Assembly: GCA_964651705.1 (NCBI GenBank)
Contig: CAZYWZ010000003.1
Coordinates: forward strand, 51,154 to 115,153
DNA: 64,000 nt
Direction of reading: 5' to 3'
Source of the DNA: JADLBR01 sp964651705
Lineage (GTDB): Bacteria > Verrucomicrobiota > Verrucomicrobiia > JADLBR01
In this document: one piece after another, positions 1 to 6,956 of the stretch
How the letters are laid out: each line of letters opens with the position of its first letter
Numbering within the stretch: the stretch's first letter is position 1
Made by a program: the position numbers and the translations under genes
The notes under the pieces: generated by a model
The model's database searches: none
The model's input: only the letters and a program-made list of their open reading frames with translations
What the model was told of the DNA's origin: nothing

Positions 1-936
1 CTCGGCCTCGACCTCGCCCAGGTCGGCGCCGACATCGCCGCGATGACCGGCGGCGACTACGTCAACTGGTTCAATATCGCGGGACGCAGCTACAAGGTCA
101 TCCCCCAGATCAAGCGGGTCGCGCGACTCGATCCCTCCCAGCTAGAGAACATCTACATCTCCGGCAAGGGGGGGCGGCTCATTTCGCTCGCGACGGTCGC
201 CAGCATCCGCGGCACCGCCCAGCCGCGCTCGCTGAACCGCTTCCAGCAGCTCAACGCCGTCAAGCTCAGCGGCGTCGCGATCCGCCCGCTGGACGAGGCG
301 CTCGGGTTCCTCGAGAGCGAGGCCGCGAAGATCCTCCCCTCGGGGTACAACATCGGTTACACGGGCGAGTCCCGCCAGCTCCGCACCGAGGCGGGGCGCT
401 TCCTGCCCGCCCTTGGGCTCGCCCTGGTGCTCATCTTTCTGGTCCTCGCCGCCCAGTTCAACAGCTTCCGCGACCCCTTCATCATCCTGCTCGGCTCCGT
501 GCCCCTCGCCATGTTCGGCGCCCTGCTCTTCACCTTCCTGAAACTCCCCGATCCGAACACCCCCTTCTGGACCAACGGCTGGACCACCACCCTCAACATC
601 TACTCCCAGGTCGGCCTCGTCACCCTCGTGGGACTCATCGCGAAGAACGGCATCCTCATCGTCGAGTTCGCCAACGAACTCCAGCGCCAGGGCCGCGCCA
701 GGCTCGCCGCCATCCGCGAGGCCTCCGCCACCCGGCTCCGCCCCGTGCTGATGACCTCGGTCGCCACGGTGTTCGGACACCTCCCCCTGACCCTAGTCAC
801 CGGCGCCGGCGCCGAGGCCCGCAATTCCATCGGCCTGGTCCTCGTCGGCGGCATGGCCATCGGCACGGTCTTCACCCTCTTCGTGGTCCCTTCGCTCTAC
901 ATGCTCATCGCCAAGGACCATCGCGGCGAAGGCTGA
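1..936 (+). CDS. RND-family efflux permease, C-terminal part (cut by window start)
   Basis: Inner-membrane permease subunit of a tripartite resistance-nodulation-division exporter, driven by the proton gradient. The reading frame is open from base 1, so only the last 311 residues of a protein that normally has about 1,030 are present. They cover the end of the second periplasmic porter loop and the last transmembrane block, including the helix with LVLAAQFNSFRDPFIIL and the family signature GLIAKNGILIVEFANE near residue 210, followed by RLRPVLMTSVATVFGHLPL. This is the AcrB/MexB-like hydrophobe/amphiphile group. The substrate cannot be told. The membrane-fusion protein and the rest of the gene lie upstream of the window. 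Confidence 0.93.
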   Translation, partial: LGLDLAQVGADIAAMTGGDYVNWFNIAGRSYKVIPQIKRVARLDPSQLENIYISGKGGRLISLATVASIRGTAQPRSLNRFQQLNAVKLSGVAIRPLDEALGFLESEAAKILPSGYNIGYTGESRQLRTEAGRFLPALGLALVLIFLVLAAQFNSFRDPFIILLGSVPLAMFGALLFTFLKLPDPNTPFWTNGWTTTLNIYSQVGLVTLVGLIAKNGILIVEFANELQRQGRARLAAIREASATRLRPVLMTSVATVFGHLPLTLVTGAGAEARNSIGLVLVGGMAIGTVFTLFVVPSLYMLIAKDHRGEG

Positions 937-1039
937 CTCAAAAATTCCAGACGTAGCCACGGCCGTGAGGCCGTGGACCCCCTCCGTGACCGGAGGGGCT
1001 ACAATTTCACCCCCGGTGGTGGCCCGCGCACGGGGCACG
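934..1039 (+). repeat. Modular intergenic repeat, locus A
   Basis: The head ACTCAAAAATT begins at the stop codon of the efflux gene. It is followed by GTAG (953-956), two stem-loops (CACGGCC/GGCCGTG and CCCTCC/GGAGGG) and CTAC (999-1002), then a tail containing ATTTCACCCCCGGTGG. Head and tail recur around different stem-loops near 33281, 37271, 44131 and 63949. It may work as a transcription terminator for the efflux gene, although there is no U-run. Confidence 0.7.
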
Positions 1040-1177
1040 GCGGCTAGCCCGAAACTTGGAACCACGGATCTCGGGATACCGCGGATAACCCATTGTAATT
1101 TAGTTGTTTATTAATCCCGCAGCGGCCGGCGAGAACCCGCCCGCCCATCTGGCGGGTCAGGAGGCGGCCCATTCTAT

Positions 1178-1245
1178 GGACTGCGGTGGCAGAGCGCAGC
1201 GGCGACACCGCTGTGGCTTCCGGCGGGGTTCTGCCACCGCAGTCC
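1178..1245. repeat. Dispersed palindromic repeat with perfect 16-bp arms
   Basis: The arms GGACTGCGGTGGCAGA (1178-1193) and its exact reverse complement (1230-1245) enclose a second small hairpin, AGCGG/CCGCT. The left arm plus loop recurs at 49323-49371 with a few changes, but that copy lacks the right arm. The gap 937-1551 holds no gene. Its other contents are a 29-bp direct repeat (1268-1296 and 1491-1519, about four mismatches) and the inverted repeat at 1413-1476. Confidence 0.75.
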
Positions 1246-1412
1246 AAAAGGCCCCTCGGCCACATCGGAAGTTTCCCCATGAATCATCCGGCGCGTGGAT
1301 GACTCTGGCTGGCCCCGCCCCCGTGCGCCGGGGGCGGGGCTGACCTGAGACTTCACAGTTCGGGACATGTTGCGCCACGCGGCAAGCCGTTCCTAAAGAG
1401 CGGGTTGCACGG

Positions 1413-1476
1413 ATGCCGCCTGAAGGCACTACGAGCCCAAAACTGCGGGGAGGTTCGTAGTGATGCCTTCAGGCAT
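1413..1476. repeat. Inverted repeat downstream of thiG
   Basis: The imperfect arms share CTGAAGGC and ACTACGA on the left and their complements TCGTAGT and GCCTTCAG on the right, with about 15 bp of loop. It lies about 75 bp past the thiG stop codon, so it could form a terminator-like structure for the minus-strand larE-thiG operon. There is no clear U-run. Confidence 0.55.
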
Positions 1477-1551
1477 TCCGCGACCCACCAGAAGTTTCCA
1501 CATGAATGATGCGGCGCGTCCTACGTCATGCCAGTCCCACCGCGCCCCGCA

Positions 1552-2406
1552 TCAATCGCCCGAGGAGAGAAAAGCCGTCAGCGGACTGGTGGGCGATGCC
1601 AGGGCTTGGGACTCGGGCAAGCCGATCTCGTGCGCGAGCCGGCCCGCCCCGACGGCGGCACCGAAGGCGCGGGCCATGGCAACCGGGTCCTGCGCGATCG
1701 CGATGGCGGTGTTGACCAGGACGGCGTCGGCACCCATCTCCATGGCCTCGGCCGCCTGGGACGGCGCCCCGATCCCCGCGTCCACCACGACCGGCACCCT
1801 CGCCTGCTCGATGATGATCGCGATCTGGTCGCGGGTCCGCAGCCCCCGGTTCGAGCCGATCGGCGCGCCGAGGGGCATCACCGCCGCACACCCCGCCTCC
1901 TCGAGGCGCTTGGCCAGCACCGGATCCGCATTGATGTAGGGAAGGACCGTGAAGCCCTCGGCCACCAGCGTCTCGGCGGCCTTGAGCGTCTCGACGGGAT
2001 CGGGAAGCAGATATTGCGGGTCGGGGTGGATCTCGACCTTGACCCACTTGGGGAGGCCCGCTGCCGCGCCCAAGCGGGCGAGGCGCACCGCTTCCCCCGC
2101 GTCCAGCGCACCGCTGGTATTTGGCACGATCAGGTATCGGTCGGCATCCAGGAACTCCAGTATGTTCGCGTACGGGTCCTGCCGGCCCGAGAGGTCGGCC
2201 CGGCGGAGGGCCACCGTCACCAGCGATGTCCCCGAGGCCGCCAGCGCCTCGCGCATCACCGGCAGGGACCGGAATTTTCCCGTCCCGACAAACAGCCTCG
2301 ATTCCAGATCGCGTCCGCCCACACGCAACGGCCTGGCCCGCGGGTCGCCCGCACGATCTCCCGGCGGACCCGCCGCATCCCGGATGTTGACATTGCGCTC
2401 GCTCAT
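1552..2406 (-). CDS. thiG: Thiazole synthase ThiG
   Basis: Builds the thiazole phosphate of thiamine from 1-deoxyxylulose 5-phosphate, dehydroglycine and the thiocarboxylate sulfur of ThiS. The 284-residue TIM barrel carries the family landmarks: FVGTGKF near residue 40, the Schiff-base lysine in WVKVEIHPDPQYLLPD, VLPYINADPVLAKRLEEAG, MPLGAPIGSNRGL, and the phosphate-binding DAGIGAPSQAAEAMEMGADAV split over residues 205-230. An N-terminal stretch of about 25 residues precedes the usual ThiG start, but the ATG at 2406 overlaps the larE stop codon (ATGA), which supports it. No thiS, thiH, thiO or thiF lies nearby, so the sulfur carrier must be encoded elsewhere. No TPP riboswitch was seen upstream. 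Confidence 0.95.
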   Translation of the reverse strand: MSERNVNIRDAAGPPGDRAGDPRARPLRVGGRDLESRLFVGTGKFRSLPVMREALAASGTSLVTVALRRADLSGRQDPYANILEFLDADRYLIVPNTSGALDAGEAVRLARLGAAAGLPKWVKVEIHPDPQYLLPDPVETLKAAETLVAEGFTVLPYINADPVLAKRLEEAGCAAVMPLGAPIGSNRGLRTRDQIAIIIEQARVPVVVDAGIGAPSQAAEAMEMGADAVLVNTAIAIAQDPVAMARAFGAAVGAGRLAHEIGLPESQALASPTSPLTAFLSSGD

Positions 2407-3188
2407 GATGCGCGACCCGCCCCATACGGCGTCGGGTCGCGCTCGACCCGCGCGTAGCCCACCGACCGCAGCGCGCGCTCGACTCGCCCGCGCACGCCGG
2501 GATCATCGTACGAGCCAAACTCCCCCCGGGCGAACTCCAGGCGCGCCAGTTCCCCGTGGTCCCGGACGCGAAACACCCGAAACCCCAGCTCCCGCAAGGC
2601 GGCTTCCCCGCGCTCCACCCGCGCGATCGCCTCGATCGTCACGGGAGTGCCATGCGGTATCCGCGACGAAAGGCATGGCGACGCCGGTTTCTCGGCGGTC
2701 GGCAGACCCGCCGCGCGCGAAGCCTCCCGGATCTCTGCCTTGCCCAGACCCGCATCCCGCAAGGGCGCGACCACCTCGAATTCTTCGGCCGCCCGCCGCC
2801 CGGGTCGCACCTGCCGCATGTCATCGGCGTTCTCCCCATACGCCAAAACCGGAAAACCCCGTTCCGCGGCGATCCCCTCCATCACCGAAAACAGCTCCGC
2901 CTTGCAAAAGTAACAACGCTCCAACGTGTTGGCCACGTACCGCGGGTCGGAAAATTCTTGGGTCTGGACGATTTCCACGCGGGCCCCGATGCGGTGCGCC
3001 AGATCGATCGCCGCCGCCAATTCCGCCCGCGGCAGGCTGGGCGAATCCGCGATCACACCCAGACAGTCCTCCCCCAAAACGGTGCGGGCGCGCCCCAACA
3101 GAAAGGCACTATCCACCCCGCCAGAATAGGCCACCAGCACCCGACCATACCCGCCAAGCAGCCGATCCAGATGTTCCAGCTTCTCCAT
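2403..3188 (-). CDS. larE: LarE-type ATP-dependent sacrificial sulfur transferase (PP-loop)
   Basis: LarE enzymes adenylate a carboxylate and then transfer a sulfur, classically from one of their own cysteines, to make the nickel-pincer cofactor of lactate racemase. The 261-residue protein has the N-type pyrophosphatase loop SGGVDSAFLLG (residues about 21-31), RCYFCKAELF, and the region with the sacrificial cysteine, SPCLSSRIPHG near residue 175. The ATG at 3188 is preferred; a GTG lies one codon upstream. It overlaps thiG by four bases and so is translationally coupled to it. No larB or larC is in the window. The coupling to thiG suggests a role in sulfur supply for thiamine, but this is inference. 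Confidence 0.85.
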   Translation of the reverse strand: MEKLEHLDRLLGGYGRVLVAYSGGVDSAFLLGRARTVLGEDCLGVIADSPSLPRAELAAAIDLAHRIGARVEIVQTQEFSDPRYVANTLERCYFCKAELFSVMEGIAAERGFPVLAYGENADDMRQVRPGRRAAEEFEVVAPLRDAGLGKAEIREASRAAGLPTAEKPASPCLSSRIPHGTPVTIEAIARVERGEAALRELGFRVFRVRDHGELARLEFARGEFGSYDDPGVRGRVERALRSVGYARVERDPTPYGAGRAS

Positions 3189-3412
3189 CACGCCCGAAAA
3201 CTAGCAGCCCGCGGCCCTTTGGAAAGTCCCGGGTCCCGCCCAAGGCTTCATATGCGTGCCACGGGATGCGTTTTGGACCGGTCGCGATCTGCGCCCAGCC
3301 CAATTGGCCCAGGCAGCCGACCCCCAACCGCGCAATTTGGGTTGCGGCCCCGCAAGGGCAGGGCAGATTTAAGTTCTTGGCGCAGAAAAGCTACACCGAT
3401 CGCATCAAAGCG

Positions 3413-5041
3413 TTGGTCTCTCGCCCGCCGGGCGAGGGATTTCCCCCCGTTCCGATCGAGCCCCAGACCCCCATCGGGGCAACACCCCTGCCCCCGTCCG
3501 ACACGACTCGCGGCGCCGGGGGACGCCCCCCCTCGGGCCCGATCATCTTCTCGGCGGCAAAACAGAAAAAGGACAGGGCCAAACCAAGGCCGAAACTCGG
3601 CGCCGTGGGCCGCAGCCGACGCGCCCTCCCCGCAAACGACTGGCGCGTCGTGGCCATGACGGTCGCGTCCGTGGCGCTCGCCGTGCTCTCCCTCGTCCTC
3701 GTCTGGATCCTGGCGGTGATCCGGCCCAAGATGCAGAGCCAGATCGCCGAGCTGCAGGCGAGACGGGAGATGGAGGCCCGCAAAAGCGAGGAACTCGCCA
3801 AGGAACTGGCCACGAAAGAGCAGGAGCTCATCCGCGCGCACTCTCGGGTGGGCGTGCTGCACGTCGAGACCCGCCCCCCCGGGGCGCTTGCCACCTTCGC
3901 CGGCAGGACCGCGACATGCCCCACCAATTTCGACGAGATCGCCCTCGGGACACATACGCTCACCATAACACTGGATGGCTACGAGACTTTCGCCGAAAAG
4001 ATCAGCGTCACCAACGACGTCCCCATCACGCGCGAGATCCAGCTCGCCCCGAGCGTCGGCCAACTCCTCGTCGATACCGAACCCCAGGGCGCCTCCTTCA
4101 CCGTCAAGCGAAACACCGAAGTCATCCACGAGGGGCGCTCCCCGGCGAAGATCAGCGGCATCCCGGTAGGGGCCTACCTCGTCCACCTGAAACGCGGCGC
4201 CGCGGAACACTTGCAGGAGATCGAGGTCGGGAAAAACCAGACCGCGGAAGTGCGGCATCGCTTCCGCCTCGGCCGGGCCCGGGTCGAGACCGAACCGCCC
4301 GGCGCCGAGATCGTCCACAAGGGCACCGTCCTCGGCAAGACGCCCGCCATCCTCACGGAAATCCCCGAGGGGCCCTGGTCGCTTGAACTCCGGCTGCACA
4401 AGTACCTGCCCAAGCCGCTGGAGGCAACCATCGTGGCGGATCAAGAGACCCGGGTGTTCGGCCGGCTTGAGCCAAATCTCGGCCCCCCGCCCGGCAAGGA
4501 TTTCACCACCTCCACCGGACTGGAGATGGTCTGGCTCTCCGAGGGTTTCTGGGTCTCCCGGCACGAGGTGACCCAGGGCCAGTACCTCGCGATCATGGGT
4601 TCCGACCCGAGCCGGAACAAGGGCAGCCTCCGGCCCGTCGACTCCGTCACCTGGAAACAGGCGGTCGCCTTCTGCGGGAAACTCTCGCTGGCCGAGGACG
4701 CGGCGGAGTCCCTTCCCGCCGGATATCACTTCACCCTGCCCACCGAAAGCGAGTGGCTCGGTTTCGCCGGACCGCCGCAACCCGGCGGCGTCGTGGTGCT
4801 CGGCTCGACCCTCGGCACCATCGATGTCACCCGCGCCCCCGCCAACGGCCTCGGCCTCAGGGGCATCTGGGGCAACGTCTGGGAATGGTGCCTCGATGCG
4901 GACGACCGCGGCCGCGTCCTGCGGGGCGGCGGATGGACCCCCATCTACGACGGCCTCAAACAGATCACCGACCGCACCACCGCAGCGGAAGGCGAGGCCA
5001 ACCCCAGCGTTGGCTTCCGCGTCATCCTCAAGAAACGCTAG
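3413..5041 (+). CDS. Membrane-anchored PEGA-repeat protein with C-terminal FGE-sulfatase-fold domain
   Basis: No precise function is recognised. From a start at the TTG at 3413 the order is: a basic, proline-rich cytoplasmic tail; one transmembrane helix (about residues 82-104); a short coiled coil; three PEGA beta-domains (starting near residues 147, 214 and 288, each with an ETxPPGA-like signature); and a formylglycine-generating-enzyme fold (about 367-540) with EVTQGQYLAIMG, LPTESEW, GNVWEWCLDA and VLRGGGW. The C-terminal block lacks the paired active-site cysteines of true formylglycine-generating enzymes, so a binding role is more likely. The start is uncertain: the ATG at 3656 would lose the basic tail needed for a type II topology, while the ATG at 3266 would add codons with atypical third positions. 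Divergent from larE. Confidence 0.8.
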   Translation: MVSRPPGEGFPPVPIEPQTPIGATPLPPSDTTRGAGGRPPSGPIIFSAAKQKKDRAKPRPKLGAVGRSRRALPANDWRVVAMTVASVALAVLSLVLVWILAVIRPKMQSQIAELQARREMEARKSEELAKELATKEQELIRAHSRVGVLHVETRPPGALATFAGRTATCPTNFDEIALGTHTLTITLDGYETFAEKISVTNDVPITREIQLAPSVGQLLVDTEPQGASFTVKRNTEVIHEGRSPAKISGIPVGAYLVHLKRGAAEHLQEIEVGKNQTAEVRHRFRLGRARVETEPPGAEIVHKGTVLGKTPAILTEIPEGPWSLELRLHKYLPKPLEATIVADQETRVFGRLEPNLGPPPGKDFTTSTGLEMVWLSEGFWVSRHEVTQGQYLAIMGSDPSRNKGSLRPVDSVTWKQAVAFCGKLSLAEDAAESLPAGYHFTLPTESEWLGFAGPPQPGGVVVLGSTLGTIDVTRAPANGLGLRGIWGNVWEWCLDADDRGRVLRGGGWTPIYDGLKQITDRTTAAEGEANPSVGFRVILKKR

Positions 5042-5107
5042 CGGCCCGCCAATCAAAGCCTGACAGATTCCTAGCGCTTTGACCCTCCTCGCGCCATACT
5101 CCACCTC

Positions 5108-5638
5108 ATGAGCTGGCGCATCGATCCCTCGAAGACCGCCGTCGCGATCATCGACGTGCAAGACAGACTGATCCCCGCCATCAGCGGCGGCCCCCCCATC
5201 GTGGCCAAAGTGGAGCAACTCGCCCGCATCGCCTCCCTCTTCCAATTGCCCATCTTCGTCACGGAGCAGGTCCCCAAAAAGCTCGGCCAGACCGCCCCCT
5301 CGGTCCGCGCCGCCATACCCCATCTGGCACCCGTCGAGAAGAGCACGTTCTCGGCCGCCCCCGCGCTGCCGAAGGACATGCCCCGGTGCGTCCTCGTGGC
5401 GGGCATCGAGACCCACGTCTGTGTCCGACAGACCGTCTATGACCTCCGAATGCGGGGGCATGACGTCCGCGTAATGGCCGACGCCACCGGTTCCAGATCC
5501 CCCGCAGACCACGATATCGCCCTCCAGGAACTCCGTTCCGACAGGGTGCTCATCACCTCCGTCGAGGCCACCGCCTGGGAATTGCTCGGCTCCTCCGACC
5601 ACCCCCTCTTCCGCCCCGCCATGGCCATCCTTAAATAG
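5108..5638 (+). CDS. Isochorismatase-family cysteine hydrolase
   Basis: A 176-residue cytoplasmic hydrolase of the isochorismatase/nicotinamidase fold. The catalytic triad is visible: Asp in AIIDVQDRL (residues about 13-21), Lys in VEKSTFSA (about 77), and Cys in GIETHVCVRQTVYDL (about 105), with the usual cis-peptide neighbourhood before the cysteine. It resembles the YcaC-like group of uncertain substrate rather than the true nicotinamidases, whose metal site is not evident here. The gene stands alone between the PEGA protein and the ExbB operon on the same strand. Confidence 0.88.
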   Translation: MSWRIDPSKTAVAIIDVQDRLIPAISGGPPIVAKVEQLARIASLFQLPIFVTEQVPKKLGQTAPSVRAAIPHLAPVEKSTFSAAPALPKDMPRCVLVAGIETHVCVRQTVYDLRMRGHDVRVMADATGSRSPADHDIALQELRSDRVLITSVEATAWELLGSSDHPLFRPAMAILK

Positions 5639-5700
5639 CCGACCGAGAACCCTCCGATTTTTTGTTTCCAAATGACCCCCGGGTCGGGCAAATTTCCCTA

Positions 5701-6516
5701 ATGGCAACCTTTATGAAAGCCAGACATCTCCTGCCCATCTGTCTCTTGGCGGCCTGCGCCGGGTTAGCCCCCGTCCGGGCACAAGAGACCACCGCGCCCG
5801 CCCCCGTGGCGGCGGAATCCGAGAAGGGCCCCAACCTCCTTTCCATCGCCCAGAAAGGGGGGTGGTCCATCATCCCGCTTTTCGGCCTGTCGGTCTTCAC
5901 CGTCACCTTCGTCGTCTATTGCTACCTGACGATCCGGCGCGGGACGGTCGTGACCCGGAAATACCTCGCCTCGGTGGATGCCTACCTCAAGAGCAAAGAT
6001 TACCTCGGCCTCGTGGCGCTCAGCAGCCACGAGCCCCAGGCCCTCGCCCGCGTGGTGCACGCGACCCTGGAATTTGCGACCCGCAATCCCGGGGTGCGCT
6101 TCGCCGTGCTCCGCGAGATCGCGGAAACCGAAGGGAGCCGCCAGGCCGCCGACATGCTCCAGAGGGTCGGGTACCTCTTTGACGTCGGCGTCATCGCCCC
6201 CATGGTCGGCCTGGCCGGCACCGTCACCGGCATGATCACCAGTTTCCACGTCATCGGCATCGACCCCGAGGGCATGCGGCCGGCCATGCTAGCCAACGGC
6301 GTCGCCGAGGCCCTGATCGCCACCGCCGGCGGCCTCGTCGTCGGCATCCCCGCCATGGTTTTCTACTCCCTCCTCAAGGGCCGCGCCGGGGCTCTCATCT
6401 CCGAACTCGAGGCCCAGGCCACCAACTTCCTGGCCTACCTGGAGCTGCAGCACGATCCCAGGGCACACTCCGATCGCCTGCCCCCCCCTCCTCCGCCCGA
6501 GGGGCGCAAGGCCTGA
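5701..6516 (+). CDS. exbB: TolQ/ExbB/MotA-type proton channel protein
   Basis: Inner-membrane channel subunit that converts proton flow into mechanical work with an ExbD/TolR partner. It begins with a cleavable-looking signal (MKARHLLPICLLAACAGLAP, from a second ATG at 5713), then a first membrane span IIPLFGLSVFTVTFVVYCYL. The MotA/ExbB domain follows with FDVGVIAPMVGLAGTVTGMI and a last span ATAGGLVVGIPAMVFYSLL. The total of about 271 residues is typical. An N-terminal signal before the first helix is common in PVC ExbB proteins. It heads a four-gene operon with exbD ten bases downstream. Confidence 0.92.
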   Translation: MATFMKARHLLPICLLAACAGLAPVRAQETTAPAPVAAESEKGPNLLSIAQKGGWSIIPLFGLSVFTVTFVVYCYLTIRRGTVVTRKYLASVDAYLKSKDYLGLVALSSHEPQALARVVHATLEFATRNPGVRFAVLREIAETEGSRQAADMLQRVGYLFDVGVIAPMVGLAGTVTGMITSFHVIGIDPEGMRPAMLANGVAEALIATAGGLVVGIPAMVFYSLLKGRAGALISELEAQATNFLAYLELQHDPRAHSDRLPPPPPPEGRKA

Positions 6517-6526
6517 GGCACAGACC

Positions 6527-6943
6527 ATGAAATTCCGCAGGCAGATCTCCCTCCATCCGGCGGGGTTTAACATCACCCCGCTCATCGATATCCTGCTTGT
6601 CCTGATCATCTTCTTCATCCTCACCTGGAACTTCTCCCGCGACGAGCGCGACATGGCGGTGCGCGTCCCGACGGCCACGCAGGCCGAGGAGAGCAAGCCC
6701 AGGCCTGGCGAGATTATCCTGAATGTCAGAACCGACGGGACCGTCGTGCTAAACCAGCGCACCATGGACGAGGCTTCGCTCAAGGAGGTCCTCAAGCAAG
6801 TCGCCAAGGATTTCCCCAACCAGCCGATCATCATCCGGGCCGATCGGCAGGTGGCCTATCAACACGTGATCAAGGTCCTGGATGTCTGCCGGGCGGCGAG
6901 CATCTACAACGTCGCCTTCGCCACCGCCCGGGAGCGCCCCTGA
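6527..6943 (+). CDS. exbD: ExbD/TolR-family biopolymer transport protein
   Basis: Partner of the ExbB-type channel. The 138-residue protein has a short cytoplasmic tail, one transmembrane helix (residues about 18-36, NITPLIDILLVLIIFFILT) carrying the essential membrane aspartate at position 21, and a periplasmic domain ending with the typical VIKVLDVCRAASIYNVAFAT segment, in which RADRQVAYQHVI matches the ExbD/TolR consensus. It lies 10 bp after exbB and 13 bp before the TPR gene, so the genes are probably cotranscribed. Confidence 0.93.
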   Translation: MKFRRQISLHPAGFNITPLIDILLVLIIFFILTWNFSRDERDMAVRVPTATQAEESKPRPGEIILNVRTDGTVVLNQRTMDEASLKEVLKQVAKDFPNQPIIIRADRQVAYQHVIKVLDVCRAASIYNVAFATARERP

Positions 6944-6956
6944 GGCCGCGCCTCCC

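Noticed and set aside
937..1551. CRISPR-like repeats
   Set aside because: The repeats are palindromic and few in number, unequally spaced and without similar-length spacers; no cas gene is nearby.
1949..3412. Very long N-terminal extension of the PEGA protein
   Set aside because: It runs antisense through larE and part of thiG, and its codon use and composition are unlike a real protein. The true start is after 3190.
3192..3412. TPP riboswitch upstream of larE-thiG
   Set aside because: The THI-box signatures (CTGAGA and the ACCTGA/GGATAATGCC segment) are absent on the relevant strand.
3248..5707. 819-codon open frame on the minus strand
   Set aside because: It is the antisense shadow of the PEGA/FGE and isochorismatase genes in GC-rich DNA. 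Its translation is Gly/Glu/Asp-rich with no recognisable domain.
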